NCBI GenBank assembly: GCA_000818945.1
Contig: KN805371.1
Span: forward strand, 1,051,082-1,115,081
Direction of reading: 5' to 3'
DNA: 64,000 nt
Origin: Schizochytrium sp. CCTCC M209059
Taxonomy: Eukaryota; Sar; Bigyra; Thraustochytrida; Thraustochytriidae
Shown here: piece after piece, positions 38,818 to 49,021 of the stretch
Numbering within the stretch: position 1 is the stretch's first letter
How the letters are laid out: every line of letters begins with the position of its first letter
Notes under the pieces: generated by a model
Databases searched by the model: none
What the model was told of the DNA's origin: nothing
Seen by the model: only the letters and a program-made list of their open reading frames with translations
Program-made: the position numbers and the translations under genes

Positions 38818-39319
38818 CGTTCAAGTACCTCTATCGAGCTGCCCAAGCTCGCTCGCTGGTGTGCCTTCCGCGCCTTCTCGCCGCTCCACTGAGACGTTTG
38901 CTTCAATCGCTTGCCGTCGAGTGTCTTCGAGCAGCAAAGCAACTACCTTTCTACCTACTTATCTACTCACTAGGCATCGGCTGAGAGCGCGTCCGCCCTT
39001 GCACAATTTTCGCTCGCATTCACCTAGCCGTTGTAGCCGTTCACGAGACAAAGTCAGACTCACGCAGACAATAATGGTCGTAAAAAAGAAAAGAAAGAAA
39101 AAGAGACGTTTATCGCCGGTCAACGCCCGTGAAACGGTGTAGGCCTACTACACCATCCATCATCTTCATCCTTCATTATCTGATTTCACATGAGCCGGCA
39201 CTGCCCTTGGTTTCGCTCGCAAGAAAGAAAGGCAACCGCAAACGCAAACGCGCCATGACATCAAGTCTACATTGGCTACAGATGGTGCGCTCGTTTTGTT
39301 GTAGCCAATCGCGAAAACA

Positions 39320-39323
<4 letters not shown>

Positions 39324-39359
<36 letters not shown>
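39324..39359. repeat. (TG)n microsatellite
   Basis: About eighteen uninterrupted TG units. Confidence 0.95.
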
Positions 39360-39365
<6 letters not shown>

Positions 39366-39567
39366 ACTCCGTCGTTGTTTTCGCTGGCACGTGCAGAGCC
39401 AGCCCCCATGGCCAAAAGGCGCAGCGCACGGACGTTAAATCTCGTGTGCGATTCGCGCGAGAGGCGAGGGAGGCGGCGGTGAGCACTGTCTGGTCGCGTA
39501 GCCAGAACTCGCTCTGCCGCGTCTCTACGCAGATACGCACGCCCGTACGCACGTACTCAGCAGCGAG

Positions 39568-39595
39568 GCGTGCGTGCGTGCGTGCGTGCGTGCGT
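39568..39595. repeat. (GCGT)n microsatellite
   Basis: About seven GCGT units in the leader of the ankyrin gene. Confidence 0.9.
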
Positions 39596-39670
39596 ACGGG
39601 CGTGGGCTGGAGCCCGAAGGCCCAGCTCTGGCAAGCCCTGGCAGAAGAGCCCCACGCGCACGAGGCAAAG

Positions 39671-41146
39671 ATGACGAGCATGTTCGAGCTCATCGAAAAC
39701 GGGGATCTCGCCGGCGTGCAGCGCGTTGTGCGAAACGACCCCGCTCTGCTCAATGAGGCAGTGACGAATGGAAACGATACACCGCTCATTTGGGCCCTTG
39801 ACGAAGGCTCCGGGATCCAGCCTGCCATCGCGCAGTGGCTTATTGAGCAAAGCGCTGAGCTTGACCTGCAGGAAGACGGCGGGCGTACTGCGCTTATGAA
39901 CGCGTGCTCTTTCAACCAGCCCGAAGTAGCCCGTGCGCTCATCGAGCACGGTGCTAAGCTCGACATACAAAGTAATACAGGTTGGACGGCTCTCATGTTC
40001 GCTTGCGCTTTCGAGCTGCCTGACACGGCCCAGCTACTCATTGAACGCGGGGCCAAACTCGACTTGCAGGACGAGGATGGATGGACCGCTCTCATGTACG
40101 CGTGCCGCTACGAGCAGCCCGACACGGCCCGGCTGCTTATTGAGCGCGGCGTCCAGCTCGACTTGCAGGATACCGATGGGTGGACCGCTCTCCATATCGC
40201 ATGCCGCCACGATCAACCTACAACGGCTCAGATGCTTATCGAACGGGGCAGCGAGCTGGATCTGCAGAACGCGAACGGATGGACCGCTCTCATGTACGCA
40301 TGTCGCTGCGGCCAACCCGACACTGCCCAATTGCTCATCCAGCGCGGCGCCAACTTAGACCTGCAGCAGAATAAGGGATGGTTCGCTCTCCTTTTGGCGT
40401 GTCGCTATGAGCAGCCCGCCACGGTTCAGCTGCTCATTGAGCGCGGGGCCAAGCTCGACCTGCAGGATGAAGATGGGCGAACTGCTCTCATGATTGCGAC
40501 CAGCGAAGACCAACAAGATACGGCCGAGTTGCTTATCCGGCGCGGAGCCAAGCTCGATCTGCAGAGCAGCGATGGATCAAACGCTTTCATGATCGCGTGC
40601 GGTCACGACAAGCCAAACACGGTCGAGCTCCTCATTCAGCACGGCGCCAAGCTCGATCTGCAGAGCAGGAGCGGCTCGACAGCTGTTATGATGGCATGCA
40701 TGCAGCCATTTGCGTCGCATCACACCGCTGAAGGTCTCTTGCGCTGTATCAAACTCTGCTACGCGGCCGGCGCTAACCTGAATCTGAAAGACGGCGATGG
40801 AGAGGACGCGCTAGGAGTGGCGAGATATGAGGCTCGCGAGGATGCCGTCGCATTCTTGGAGTTCGCGATGGCCTCAGAGGTGGCGAAGATTCTATCGGAC
40901 GAGCTGCAACAGCCGCGAAGTCTCGTTGTGGCCTTTTACGAGGAGCATTTGCTCACGGAAGAAGCCTGCGCATCGCTGCAAGATAGAAAACTCCAAGAAA
41001 TGGGCGTAATTTCGTCGATCGAACGGCACAAAATTCTCGAAAGATTCAACCCAGGTGCTGCGCAGGCGCCGCGGCAGTCGCTGCCAAAGCGTGCATCCCA
41101 GCAGCTAGGTGACGCGATGCGGCGCCTGTCGGGCATGTATCAGTAA
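39671..41146 (+). CDS. ankyrin-repeat protein with C-terminal SAM-like domain
   Basis: The protein has 491 residues from the first ATG. About eleven ankyrin repeats of 33 residues run from residue 5 to about 390, most of the form GWTALMYACR..QPDTAQLLIERGAKLDLQD. The repeats are unusually uniform, which suggests recent internal amplification. The last 90 residues (VAKILSDELQQP to KILERFN) form a helical segment ending in a SAM-like pattern (LQEMGVISSIERHKILERF). It is likely a cytosolic protein-interaction scaffold. Partners are unknown. The 3' end lies only 150 bases from the convergent topoisomerase gene. Confidence 0.85.
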   Translation: MTSMFELIENGDLAGVQRVVRNDPALLNEAVTNGNDTPLIWALDEGSGIQPAIAQWLIEQSAELDLQEDGGRTALMNACSFNQPEVARALIEHGAKLDIQSNTGWTALMFACAFELPDTAQLLIERGAKLDLQDEDGWTALMYACRYEQPDTARLLIERGVQLDLQDTDGWTALHIACRHDQPTTAQMLIERGSELDLQNANGWTALMYACRCGQPDTAQLLIQRGANLDLQQNKGWFALLLACRYEQPATVQLLIERGAKLDLQDEDGRTALMIATSEDQQDTAELLIRRGAKLDLQSSDGSNAFMIACGHDKPNTVELLIQHGAKLDLQSRSGSTAVMMACMQPFASHHTAEGLLRCIKLCYAAGANLNLKDGDGEDALGVARYEAREDAVAFLEFAMASEVAKILSDELQQPRSLVVAFYEEHLLTEEACASLQDRKLQEMGVISSIERHKILERFNPGAAQAPRQSLPKRASQQLGDAMRRLSGMYQ

Positions 41147-41299
41147 AAGCGCCCTTGTTTTACTTTCACGCGCATGATGACGGACTCAGCACGTGGTCGC
41201 AATGAGATGATCCGGTTTGATCTACAGATTTGTCTTTGGTGATATGGATGGATAAATGGATTGGAATGTATAGTTTTCGCTGTTTTGTTGTTAGATGGC

Positions 41300-43870
41300 T
41301 TACTTGACGAACTTGTAGTTGGCATCGACAGACATAGCCCAGGGAAACTTTTGGCGGAGAGCGGTGGGAAAGGTCTTTTCAATGGGGACCTCGTTGCGCT
41401 TGCACCAGGCGACGGTAATCCGAGGATCCATGTAGTTGATCTTGGAGGTGCCAAGCGCCACGGACTTGTTGTCATCCTTGTCCTGGTACCTGACCTCGGC
41501 AGCGGTGATCTTGTTATCCCAGGTTTTGAGACGCCGCTTGACCTCCTCAAACTTGGGCTGACGCGCAAACAAATGAGCTATCTTGCGTCTGTCCTCTGGC
41601 GTGGCATCGCTCGGGAGCGAAGGCTTGAGTTTACGCAGATCCTTGTTCTTTTTGATGCGCTTGCACATTTCGTTGAGCTCGTCACGCTGTTTTTTGAGGA
41701 GCTCGAGCATGGCAGCCGATTTTTCAATCGACGCCTCTTGCGACTTGGACACCGTCCGCTGATGGTTACAGAGAATAGCCACTTGGCGGTTAGCATCATT
41801 GTAGGCCAGTACCTTTTCGTTGACGGTGAGGTAGAGAGGCATTGTCTTTGGAAGCTGCTCCTCGAGGGTGACGGATGCGTTCATGGTACGGAACACCTTG
41901 GCAGAGAGGCCCTTCATGAAAGTCTTGAGATACTCGTTGAGCTCCATGACGGAAAGCGTGTCAAAGACTTGAGCGTCAGGCTTCTTTTTCTCGAGAAACT
42001 TGGAAAAGTTGTTCAGGACGCGCTTGCCCACACCTGCGTAGCGCTCATCATCCATCGAATATGTCTGATTGTGTCGCATGGAATCTTTGCCGAGAAAATC
42101 GAGAGTGAGAGTGTTGGCTTCCTTGTCAACTGTGATGTGCTCGACGCGAAGAGAGCAGCAGCCGACGGTATCGGCTTCATCATCGTCCTTTTCGCCGCCG
42201 ACACGGAGCGCGAGGCGGTCAATGATCCAGACGGCGGTACCCAGCTGCCGATCTTTCATATCGTTTTTCCCATTGAGCTTGAGCTTACGCTCGTAATCTT
42301 TGCGGATTTTGCCAATGATGCGCTTGAGCTCGCGCGCCTTTTCATACTTTCGCCGGTCCGAGTCGCCCTTAAAGCCCGAACTGGCAGCCATTTGCATGTA
42401 CTTTGGGTTGCCCGTGACATTTTCCTTCCAGACGGCAAGCCACGTGACATCTGGCTTGTGCACCACGGCCTGCCAGTGCATGCCCGGCTCTGGGCAGGGG
42501 GGGACGGGGTCGTCGCGGCCAAGATTCAGCTGCACGTTGCATGGAATGACACGCTCCTTGAGCGTTCCAGTCTTGGGGTGGATGCCGCGGCCACGAAAAA
42601 GCTGCGGAGGTTCGATCATGGTGTTACCCACCTTTTGCAAGTAGCCGTCGACGATGGCAAAGGAATTCTTGCACTTCTTTTCGTCTTCGATCTCCTTGAG
42701 ACGAGCCTTTGTTTCCTTGGACTGCGCCTCGCGAGCGGCCTTTTTCGCTTCCCGGCGCTGGGCCACCAGTTCGCGCAGCTTGGTAAAGTCGCACTTTTCG
42801 AACTTTTTCACTTTGTGGTTTTTCCCGAGGACATTGCGAAAGTCCTTGAAGAAGTTTGCTGTAAAGATCTTGGCCACCTTGGGGGTCCCGAGCTGGGGTC
42901 CATCAAGAGGCATTTCTGCGAAAAAGGTGGCGACTTCTTCTTGCTCGGGCGTAAGCTTGATTTCCTCGCCATCATACACCAGAGGGACGCCGTGAGGTTC
43001 ATAGGGGTCTGGAAAGGTGATGCCATTGTGCTCCATGCGAGTCCAGTGAAAGGACCCATCCTTTTCGTGCTCCCACCAGCGATAGGCTTGCATTGCGTAC
43101 TCTAGCAGTTTCAATCTGCCCATCTCGTACAGGTTGGAAGACTTGTTGGCGCTTTTCGCTGCGGAGCTGGAGGTAGACGTGGTCTTTGCCTTACCAGTGT
43201 TGACGCGGGCCTTTTTCGCCGCGGGACCGCGGCCGCTACCTTCCGATTTTACAGTTTTGCTGGGTTTCGCCGGGACCTTGGCCGTAGACTTGAAATCAGC
43301 TTCGCCCTCTTCCTCTTCCTCTTCCTCTTCTTCTTCTTCTTCTTCCTCCTCATCCTCGTCGTCGGTTTCGCGCTTGCGCTTTTTGCTCTTCTTGTGCTTC
43401 TTCTTGTGCTTCTTCTTGTGCTTTTTACTCTTTTTATGCTTTTTGCCTTCACGGCTCTCGTCATCGTCATCTTCTTCAAAGTCTCCGTCGTCGTCGTCGT
43501 CGTCGCCGCCATCGTCGTCGCCGTCATCGCCCTCGGCCTTTCCATTCTTTGCCTCGACAAAGTCATCGTCGTCGTCATCGTCATCATCGATGATGCGTAT
43601 CTTTCTTTTATGTTTCTTGTGTTTTTTGTGCTTTTTCGACTTTTTGTGCTTTTTGTGCTTCTTCTCGCCAGCGTCCTCGAAGTCCTCGTCCTCGTCGTTG
43701 TCGTCCTCCTCTTCGTCACTAATGTCCTCCATCTTGGCCTCTTCACGCGCGGCAGCCTTTTCGGCTTCCTGCTTCGCGAGGGCGCCCTCTTCCTTGACGG
43801 TGAGTCCCTCCCCGCTCCGCGCCGCCTCGGCGGCCTCGGCCCCTGCGGCGGGCTTGGCGTTCACGTCCAT
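41300..43870 (-). CDS. TOP1: DNA topoisomerase IB
   Basis: The protein has 856 residues. It relaxes DNA supercoils by nicking one strand through a 3'-phosphotyrosyl link, in the nucleus. Residues 1-240 are a highly charged tail of alternating acidic (DDDDDDDDD, EEEEEE) and Lys-rich (KKHKKSKKHKK) blocks. The conserved core begins at about 250 (WWEHEKDGSFHWTRMEHNG) and includes RGRGIHPKTGTLKERV and the catalytic-region blocks ALRVGGEKDDDEADTVGCCS and HNQTYSMDDERY. A coiled linker precedes the C-terminal domain with the active-site Tyr813 in SKINYMDPRI. Length and order are normal for a eukaryotic nuclear enzyme. Confidence 0.96.
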   Translation of the reverse strand: MDVNAKPAAGAEAAEAARSGEGLTVKEEGALAKQEAEKAAAREEAKMEDISDEEEDDNDEDEDFEDAGEKKHKKHKKSKKHKKHKKHKRKIRIIDDDDDDDDDFVEAKNGKAEGDDGDDDGGDDDDDDGDFEEDDDDESREGKKHKKSKKHKKKHKKKHKKSKKRKRETDDEDEEEEEEEEEEEEEEEGEADFKSTAKVPAKPSKTVKSEGSGRGPAAKKARVNTGKAKTTSTSSSAAKSANKSSNLYEMGRLKLLEYAMQAYRWWEHEKDGSFHWTRMEHNGITFPDPYEPHGVPLVYDGEEIKLTPEQEEVATFFAEMPLDGPQLGTPKVAKIFTANFFKDFRNVLGKNHKVKKFEKCDFTKLRELVAQRREAKKAAREAQSKETKARLKEIEDEKKCKNSFAIVDGYLQKVGNTMIEPPQLFRGRGIHPKTGTLKERVIPCNVQLNLGRDDPVPPCPEPGMHWQAVVHKPDVTWLAVWKENVTGNPKYMQMAASSGFKGDSDRRKYEKARELKRIIGKIRKDYERKLKLNGKNDMKDRQLGTAVWIIDRLALRVGGEKDDDEADTVGCCSLRVEHITVDKEANTLTLDFLGKDSMRHNQTYSMDDERYAGVGKRVLNNFSKFLEKKKPDAQVFDTLSVMELNEYLKTFMKGLSAKVFRTMNASVTLEEQLPKTMPLYLTVNEKVLAYNDANRQVAILCNHQRTVSKSQEASIEKSAAMLELLKKQRDELNEMCKRIKKNKDLRKLKPSLPSDATPEDRRKIAHLFARQPKFEEVKRRLKTWDNKITAAEVRYQDKDDNKSVALGTSKINYMDPRITVAWCKRNEVPIEKTFPTALRQKFPWAMSVDANYKFVK

Positions 43871-44825
43871 CTCGCCGTTGCCGGCCTCCTTGAATATCCC
43901 AGATATCCCGCTCTCGGCTCGAGCCCGCGCTGGCGCGCGCGCCGCGCGCTACGGCCGCGGAGGGGCTGCGCGCTCGCTGCGTCTGCGGCGCGCAAGCTGC
44001 TCGCCGCCGACCGCGCCCGATGGACGGCGCCCGCCCGATGATCTCGCGCGGGCGAGGGCGCGAGGCCTCGCGCGCGTCCGCCCCGAGGGCCGCGCGCAGC
44101 AGCCGCCGCGGCCTCTCTCCTGCGCGCGCCCGCTCGCTCGCTCGCTCGGGCGCTCAAGCGCGCGCGCTCGCTCGCCCTCGCGCCTGCGCCTGCGCTCCCT
44201 GGCTTGCGGTTATGTATGGATGTTCGTATGCATGAACGTATGTGTCCGTAGTATGTATGTGTTCGTATGTACGTATGTAGGCCGGGAAAGGAGGCGCGAG
44301 TCGACGACCAGCAGGGAGCGCGAGAACTCGATGGGCGACCCGATCGGGGGCGTCGGCGAAGCGGGAGGGAGCGACATTGGGCAAGTACGCTGCTACTAGG
44401 GGCGGGGGATCTTGGGTCGGGAGAGAATGAGAAGCTTGGCCGGCGAGGGAAGACGGCGATGAGTGAAGGGATGAATGATGGATGTGAGGATGATGGTGAT
44501 GCTGATCGGGGACAGGCTTCGATCGAAAATGGCAGCCACGGGAGACTTGAGCATGGTGTGCTTGGTTCGAGCAAGATAAGAAAAGAATGTGTATAGGGCC
44601 TAGAGTCGATCAAGGTATGGCTAACTGGTTTCATTAGGATGTCAGGACTACCTACCAACCTCGAAAACGATGAGTACAGTCTGTCATGCAACAACACACA
44701 ACCAGCTGTTTTGGATGCAGGAAATGAGGTGAACAAGAGCTTTCCTTGAACAGAAAAGATATACTGGTATAGGCCCATGTGTATTTCGTCTCCCCTACAA
44801 TTTCGTGCACTTGGTGTGTAGCTCT
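43871..44825. promoter_or_regulatory. intergenic, TOP1 promoter and SfsA-like gene 3' side
   Basis: GC-rich for the first 330 bases with CGCTCG runs, then a degenerate ATGTATGT-like patch at about 44210-44280. No gene is supported in the 955 bases. Confidence 0.45.
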
Positions 44826-45746
44826 TTATAGATCTGGCAAGTCGAAGTGAGAGACGAAGTGGACATGCGTAGGAGTAATGCGCGTGTTGAGCTGCCAAAA
44901 TCGTACACCTGCGGCGCGCGCGCGTGCGCTTGCCTGAAGAACAGTCCGGTACTGCTCATTTTCCTTGGCAGGAGCCTTTTTGCCGTCTGGCGTGGGCGGA
45001 CGAAAGATAGGTGCATCATACATGAAGAAAACGATGATGGACGCCGCAGCCGTCGGGTCCGTTTCGAGAAGAAGACTGAGATCATCGAAGTGGCGGATGA
45101 GACGATGCGTGATGCCAACATTGGGCCGCTTGCGCTTGGGATCAAAGTTGGGATGATCTTGGGTGGGAATCGACCCGAGAGGTGATTTTACCTCGCAAAA
45201 GTGGTTGTCGCCAATAAGAAAGTCGATCTTGGACTTTCCTAGCACACGTTCTCTCTGGACCTCTGCGGTCTCGCTCTGCGTGTCCAAGACGGAATTCAAT
45301 GTAGCCTGTCGATGTTCATCGTTGGTCACCGCTTTTGCCTTTGTTTTTTTTCGTTTTCGTGACGGCACAGAAACGTCCGCGTGCGTTTGATCCTGTGAGG
45401 CACCGAGCAAGCCTCCCTGTCTCAGGAAGTGCTCCACGTAACGATTGGCGCGGTTCTGGTTGATGCCGATCCACGAAGCATCTTGACCCTCGTTCGCGGC
45501 GGCAACGTTGACGTCGTCGAGCGAGATGGCCTCGACGGTGAAGTCAGTCTTGGCCTTGGGCGCTGTGTTTTTGCTGAGCAAACACGAGATGCCGCCACGG
45601 CCAAAGTCGAGTCCGGCAATGTCGCCTGTCACCGGACAATGACACCTATAGACTGCGTTTCCATGTCGCACCATCATGACGAAGCGATTTGGTCTCGACT
45701 CGATGACGCCGCGCACGAGCGCCTCAGGAAATGCAAACGGCCTCAT
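44826..45746 (-). CDS. SfsA-family protein
   Basis: The protein has 306 residues from the ATG at 45746. It carries the SfsA pattern: an N-terminal OB-like segment (NRFVMMVRHG..VYRCHCPVTGDI) and the nuclease-fold-like core with KSKIDFLIGDNHFCEVKS, where D and E-x-K are the conserved acidic/Lys residues, then THRLIRHFDDL and a hydrophobic strand SIIVFFMYDAPIF. Bacterial SfsA was named from sugar fermentation, but its biochemical role is still uncertain; the fold is PD-(D/E)xK-like. A variable insert of about 70 basic residues lies in the middle. Its presence in a eukaryotic nuclear genome suggests bacterial ancestry. Confidence 0.75.
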   Translation of the reverse strand: MRPFAFPEALVRGVIESRPNRFVMMVRHGNAVYRCHCPVTGDIAGLDFGRGGISCLLSKNTAPKAKTDFTVEAISLDDVNVAAANEGQDASWIGINQNRANRYVEHFLRQGGLLGASQDQTHADVSVPSRKRKKTKAKAVTNDEHRQATLNSVLDTQSETAEVQRERVLGKSKIDFLIGDNHFCEVKSPLGSIPTQDHPNFDPKRKRPNVGITHRLIRHFDDLSLLLETDPTAAASIIVFFMYDAPIFRPPTPDGKKAPAKENEQYRTVLQASARARAAGVRFWQLNTRITPTHVHFVSHFDLPDL

Positions 45747-46216
45747 CTCCTACTCAAAAGCGGTCGCAGCACCCGTCCGGATCTCGGGGCCCGCTCGACA
45801 CCCTTATTGCGTCCGTGAACCTGGTCTTTTCGAATGACCAGAGCGAGTGGGCTTTGGGGTTTTGCCGTAGTGACACCAGGGACCAGGCGCCAAAGGCTTT
45901 CGGCTACGTACAAGGAATGTGCGCAGCGAACAGATCTAGAACGAGTCGGGATGCGGCAAGTTTGCGTTGTGCACATCAGTGTCTACGTTGAGAAGCCAAT
46001 GCAAAAATAGCACCTGCAGTACGCGGAGAGCACCAGCAAAAGCACAAAGTCTCTCGGCGCGGGACTCGGGCGCACGGACTCGGAGGGAGCCCGCGCGCGG
46101 ACGGCACGGCGTGCGGCGAAGGCGGAACTCGCCTCGCGGCGGGGGACGCGCCCGATCGCAGCGGCGCGTAAGTTGTTTGTGGCGGCAGAGCGACTCCGGG
46201 AAGGCAGGCGCCAGCC
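45747..46216. promoter_or_regulatory. divergent promoter between the SfsA-like and TPR/J genes
   Basis: A 470-base head-to-head gap, GC-rich towards the plus-strand gene. No defined element can be named. Confidence 0.45.
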
Positions 46217-47596
46217 ATGGTGGCAGGCTCACTCACGGCGGCCGAGGCGGCGGTGGAGACCGCGACCAAGGCGCGCGAGGAGGGCAACGCGCGGCTCCGG
46301 GAAGGCAAGCTGGAGGAGGCCGTGACTGCGTACTCGCGAGGGATCGTGGCGTGCGAGGCGTTTGAGAGCGAGGACGCCGTGAAGGAGGCGCTTGCGCTGC
46401 TGCTGAGCAACCGTTCTGCGGCGCATTTGCGCAATAAGGCGAACGAGGATGCACTTGCTGACGCCGATGCTTGTCTGCGAAGAAAGCCAACTTGGGGGAA
46501 AGCCCATGGGCGACGCGGCGCGGCCCTCTTGAATTTGGGCCGCGTTCAAGATGCTCTTCTCGCATACGAGGAGGGTATTCGCGTTGATGGAGAGAACTTG
46601 ACACTCTGCCAGGGCGTGGAGCAATGTCGTGCGCGTCTGGGTTCCTCGTCTTCCTCCGGTACTGCCACCGCTGCTGCTGCTGATAATGCTAATGCTGCTG
46701 CTGCTGCTGATACTACCACTGCTACTGTTACTCCTCTACAAGCGGAACCTAGCGTGAGCTCAGCAGCTTCGACCTCTGCCGCTAGCGATGCTGCTGTCCC
46801 TGCAGCGAGTTCCGATGTAGTGAAAGAGAAAGACAAAAACAAAGAGGAGGAAGAGGAGGAGGAGGAGGAGGACCCGCTTGCAAGTTTCATGAACGATATT
46901 GAGTCACTCGAGAGCGACCTGGCGCAGGCAAAAGCCCGACCCAAACCCAAAGACGCAACTGCGGAGGGACCGCGAAGCGTTGTGGATCACAGCAAAGAAA
47001 CGTCTGGCTGGAACGCGAGGAATCAGCTCGACAGAATTCTTTGCAAAAACCACGAATGGATCAACACGAACCCATTTCAGGTTCTGGGCATTCAAAACGA
47101 ACAAGCGACGGCCTTTGACATCAAGAAGCGATACCATAAATTGTCGACGCTTGTTCACCCCGATAAAACCACTGACGCTCGTGCGGAAGACGCCTTTGCC
47201 GAAGTAAGACGCGCCTACGAACGACTTCAGGATGATGAAAGCCGTAGTCGCGTGCGGGCCATTATTGAACAATGCAAAGGTTCGGTGACTACGGAACGGG
47301 AAAAGCTTCTCGACAAGGGCTTCTCCGCCGCTGAGGTCGATGAAAAGCTTGGAACGTTGGACGTCGCCATTGATCGCAAGGTGAAGCTAGAGTTTGCAAC
47401 ACGGGAACGGGAACGTCGTAAGAATGAGCTCATGAAGCGCAAATACAATGAACGCGAGCTAGAAAAGGAGCAGTCCGAGCAAGCGTATTGGCAGTCTGTG
47501 AAAAAAGTGGAAGAAAATATGCGCGAAACACGGGAGTCTCGGGCCAAGACGTGGCAGAGCTTTGCTCATGCGAAACGCGTCAAGAGGAAGAAGTAG
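46217..47596 (+). CDS. TPR protein with DNAJC8-like J-domain
   Basis: The protein has 459 residues. Residues 15-135 are three TPR units (REEGNARLREGKLEEAVTAY, LLLSNRSAAHLR, GRRGAALLNLGRVQDALLAY) of the type that often bind Hsp70/Hsp90 tails. A low-complexity Ala/Thr then Glu linker (145-220) follows. The J-domain (about 284-350) carries the HPD triad at 314-316 in YHKLSTLVHPDKTTD. The segment NPFQVLGI and the basic, helical C-terminus ending in KTWQSFAHAKRVKRKK resemble DNAJC8/SPF31, a spliceosome-associated J-protein. The TPR plus DNAJC8-like combination is unusual; typical DNAJC8 lacks TPRs. No intron is evident. Confidence 0.8.
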   Translation: MVAGSLTAAEAAVETATKAREEGNARLREGKLEEAVTAYSRGIVACEAFESEDAVKEALALLLSNRSAAHLRNKANEDALADADACLRRKPTWGKAHGRRGAALLNLGRVQDALLAYEEGIRVDGENLTLCQGVEQCRARLGSSSSSGTATAAAADNANAAAAADTTTATVTPLQAEPSVSSAASTSAASDAAVPAASSDVVKEKDKNKEEEEEEEEEDPLASFMNDIESLESDLAQAKARPKPKDATAEGPRSVVDHSKETSGWNARNQLDRILCKNHEWINTNPFQVLGIQNEQATAFDIKKRYHKLSTLVHPDKTTDARAEDAFAEVRRAYERLQDDESRSRVRAIIEQCKGSVTTEREKLLDKGFSAAEVDEKLGTLDVAIDRKVKLEFATRERERRKNELMKRKYNERELEKEQSEQAYWQSVKKVEENMRETRESRAKTWQSFAHAKRVKRKK

Positions 47597-48017
47597 AAGT
47601 TGTCTGTAGGCTCTTGTGTTCGGTGATTTGTTCGGCGTCGTGCCTCGCATACTTTTCCCTTCTTTCTCTCTGAGGCCCTTACGACCCACCAGCAGTTCAA
47701 AACTATAACGAAATTGACATGTGATGAGCGCGTATGATGTCATTAGCCCAGGCTTGCCAGGCGAGGCGAGGCGAGTCGAGGCGAAGCGAATGCGTTCATG
47801 TTTGAATGAATGCAAGGAGGGAAATAAAGAGCTCTTGTTTGTGTCTGCCCCCCTTGCACACTTTTCTGGTCGATGAGAGGTAAGAGGGGGGTACCCCTGA
47901 CGTTTTCGCGTAAGATGATTGCGCGACAGCAGAAACCCATCGTCATCGTCGCCGTCGCCGACTCGTTGCCGACGTGGAGCGCCGTTCCAAGCAGACTTCC
48001 CCGCACACAACACAACC
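47597..48017. promoter_or_regulatory. intergenic between the TPR/J gene and IPP isomerase
   Basis: 420 bases between two plus-strand genes, containing a GGCGAGGCGAGTCGAGGCGAAGCGAA-like imperfect repeat at about 47760-47788 (shown only as a short motif family). No gene is supported. Confidence 0.4.
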
Positions 48018-49021
48018 ATGGCCGCCAACCCGAGCCTCGAGGTACGTGTCCATGAGCCCCGCGTAGCGCCGGCGCTGCGCGCTGCGCGCTGCACGCTGCG
48101 CGCACGTGGCTGTGATGCACGACGGCATTGGTATCGCGCCAACCAGCAGCACGCGTTGTGGGCGACTCTGCGAGGGAGGAAGGGAGGGAGGGAGGGATTA
48201 GCGCAAGCGCGCGAGCCCTGTTTGTGTCGAACAAAAGGACAAGTTCAACTAACTGCGTGACCTTGCACGCCTTCTTGCTACTGCTGCTTATGCCGTGCTG
48301 GCATGTATGCGTTTTTCCTTTTTTTATTGCACAGAGCTTTGATGCCACGCAGGTGGCCCTCATGGAGGAGCGCGTGATCGTGGTCGACACGCAGGATAAG
48401 GCAGAGCGACCGGGTACCAAGCTCGAGACGCATCTCCTCGAGAACATCGACAAGGGTCTCTTGCACCGCGCCTTCAGCGTCTTCCTGTTCAACTCGGAGG
48501 GCAAGCTCCTGCTCCAGAAGCGCTCGGATGACAAGATCACCTTTCCTGCGTACTGGGCCAACACGTGCTGCAGTCACCCTCTTTGGGTTGACGGTGAGAT
48601 GGAGCTCAAGGATGCCCTTGGCGTGAAGCGCGCCGCGATCCGCAAGCTCGAGCACGAGCTTGGTATCAAGGCTGAGCAGGTGCCCATTGAGAAGTTCCAC
48701 TACCTGACGCGCATTCACTACGTTGCCAAGATGGAGGGCACGCAGTGGGGCGAGCACGAGATTGACCACGTGCTGGTCATCCAGGCTGATGTCGATGTTG
48801 CTCCTGTGCCTAACGAGGTCGCGGAGGCGCGGTACTTTTCCGAGGAGGAGCTCAAGACCTTTCTCGAGGAGGCCCCGGAGAAGGGTACCCTCATTTCTCC
48901 TTGGTTCGGATACATCCAGAAGATGTTCCTTGGCAAGTGGTGGCAGGCGATGCGCGATGGTGACCTCAAGTCTTGCGAGGACCACGATACGATCCACCGC
49001 ATTGCTCCGGCCAAGGAGTAA
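48018..49021 (+). CDS. IDI1: isopentenyl-diphosphate delta-isomerase (two exons)
   Basis: The enzyme interconverts IPP and DMAPP at the head of sterol and carotenoid synthesis. Exon 1 is 48018-48041 (MAANPSLE), then a GT-AG intron at 48042-48334 (GTACGT donor, a pyrimidine-rich stretch and TTGCACAG acceptor), then exon 2 at 48335-49021; the spliced product has 236 residues. Catalytic elements are intact: NTCCSHP with the active Cys (86/87), the Nudix-type AAIRKLEHELGI and WGEHEIDH with the metal/acid Glu148 and Glu150. The C-terminus (SPWFGYIQKMFLGKWW) matches type I isomerases. No plastid or peroxisomal targeting signal is obvious. It is followed by a convergent gene. Confidence 0.93.

Larger units (their letters stand above)
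38818..39670. promoter_or_regulatory. divergent promoter region between the TTLL and ankyrin genes
   Basis: The region is 850 bases with two microsatellites, (GT)n at 39324-39359 and (GCGT)n at 39568-39595. The ankyrin frame is open upstream through the (GT)n tract but has no ATG there, so these repeats are taken as untranslated. Confidence 0.5.

Noticed and set aside
39323..39670. Upstream extension of the ankyrin protein through the (TG)n repeat
   Set aside because: No ATG in the extension; repeat translation (Cys-Val) is implausible.
41261..43105. 614-residue plus-strand open frame
   Set aside because: Antisense to the clear topoisomerase IB gene; Leu/Val-rich composition typical of a shadow frame.
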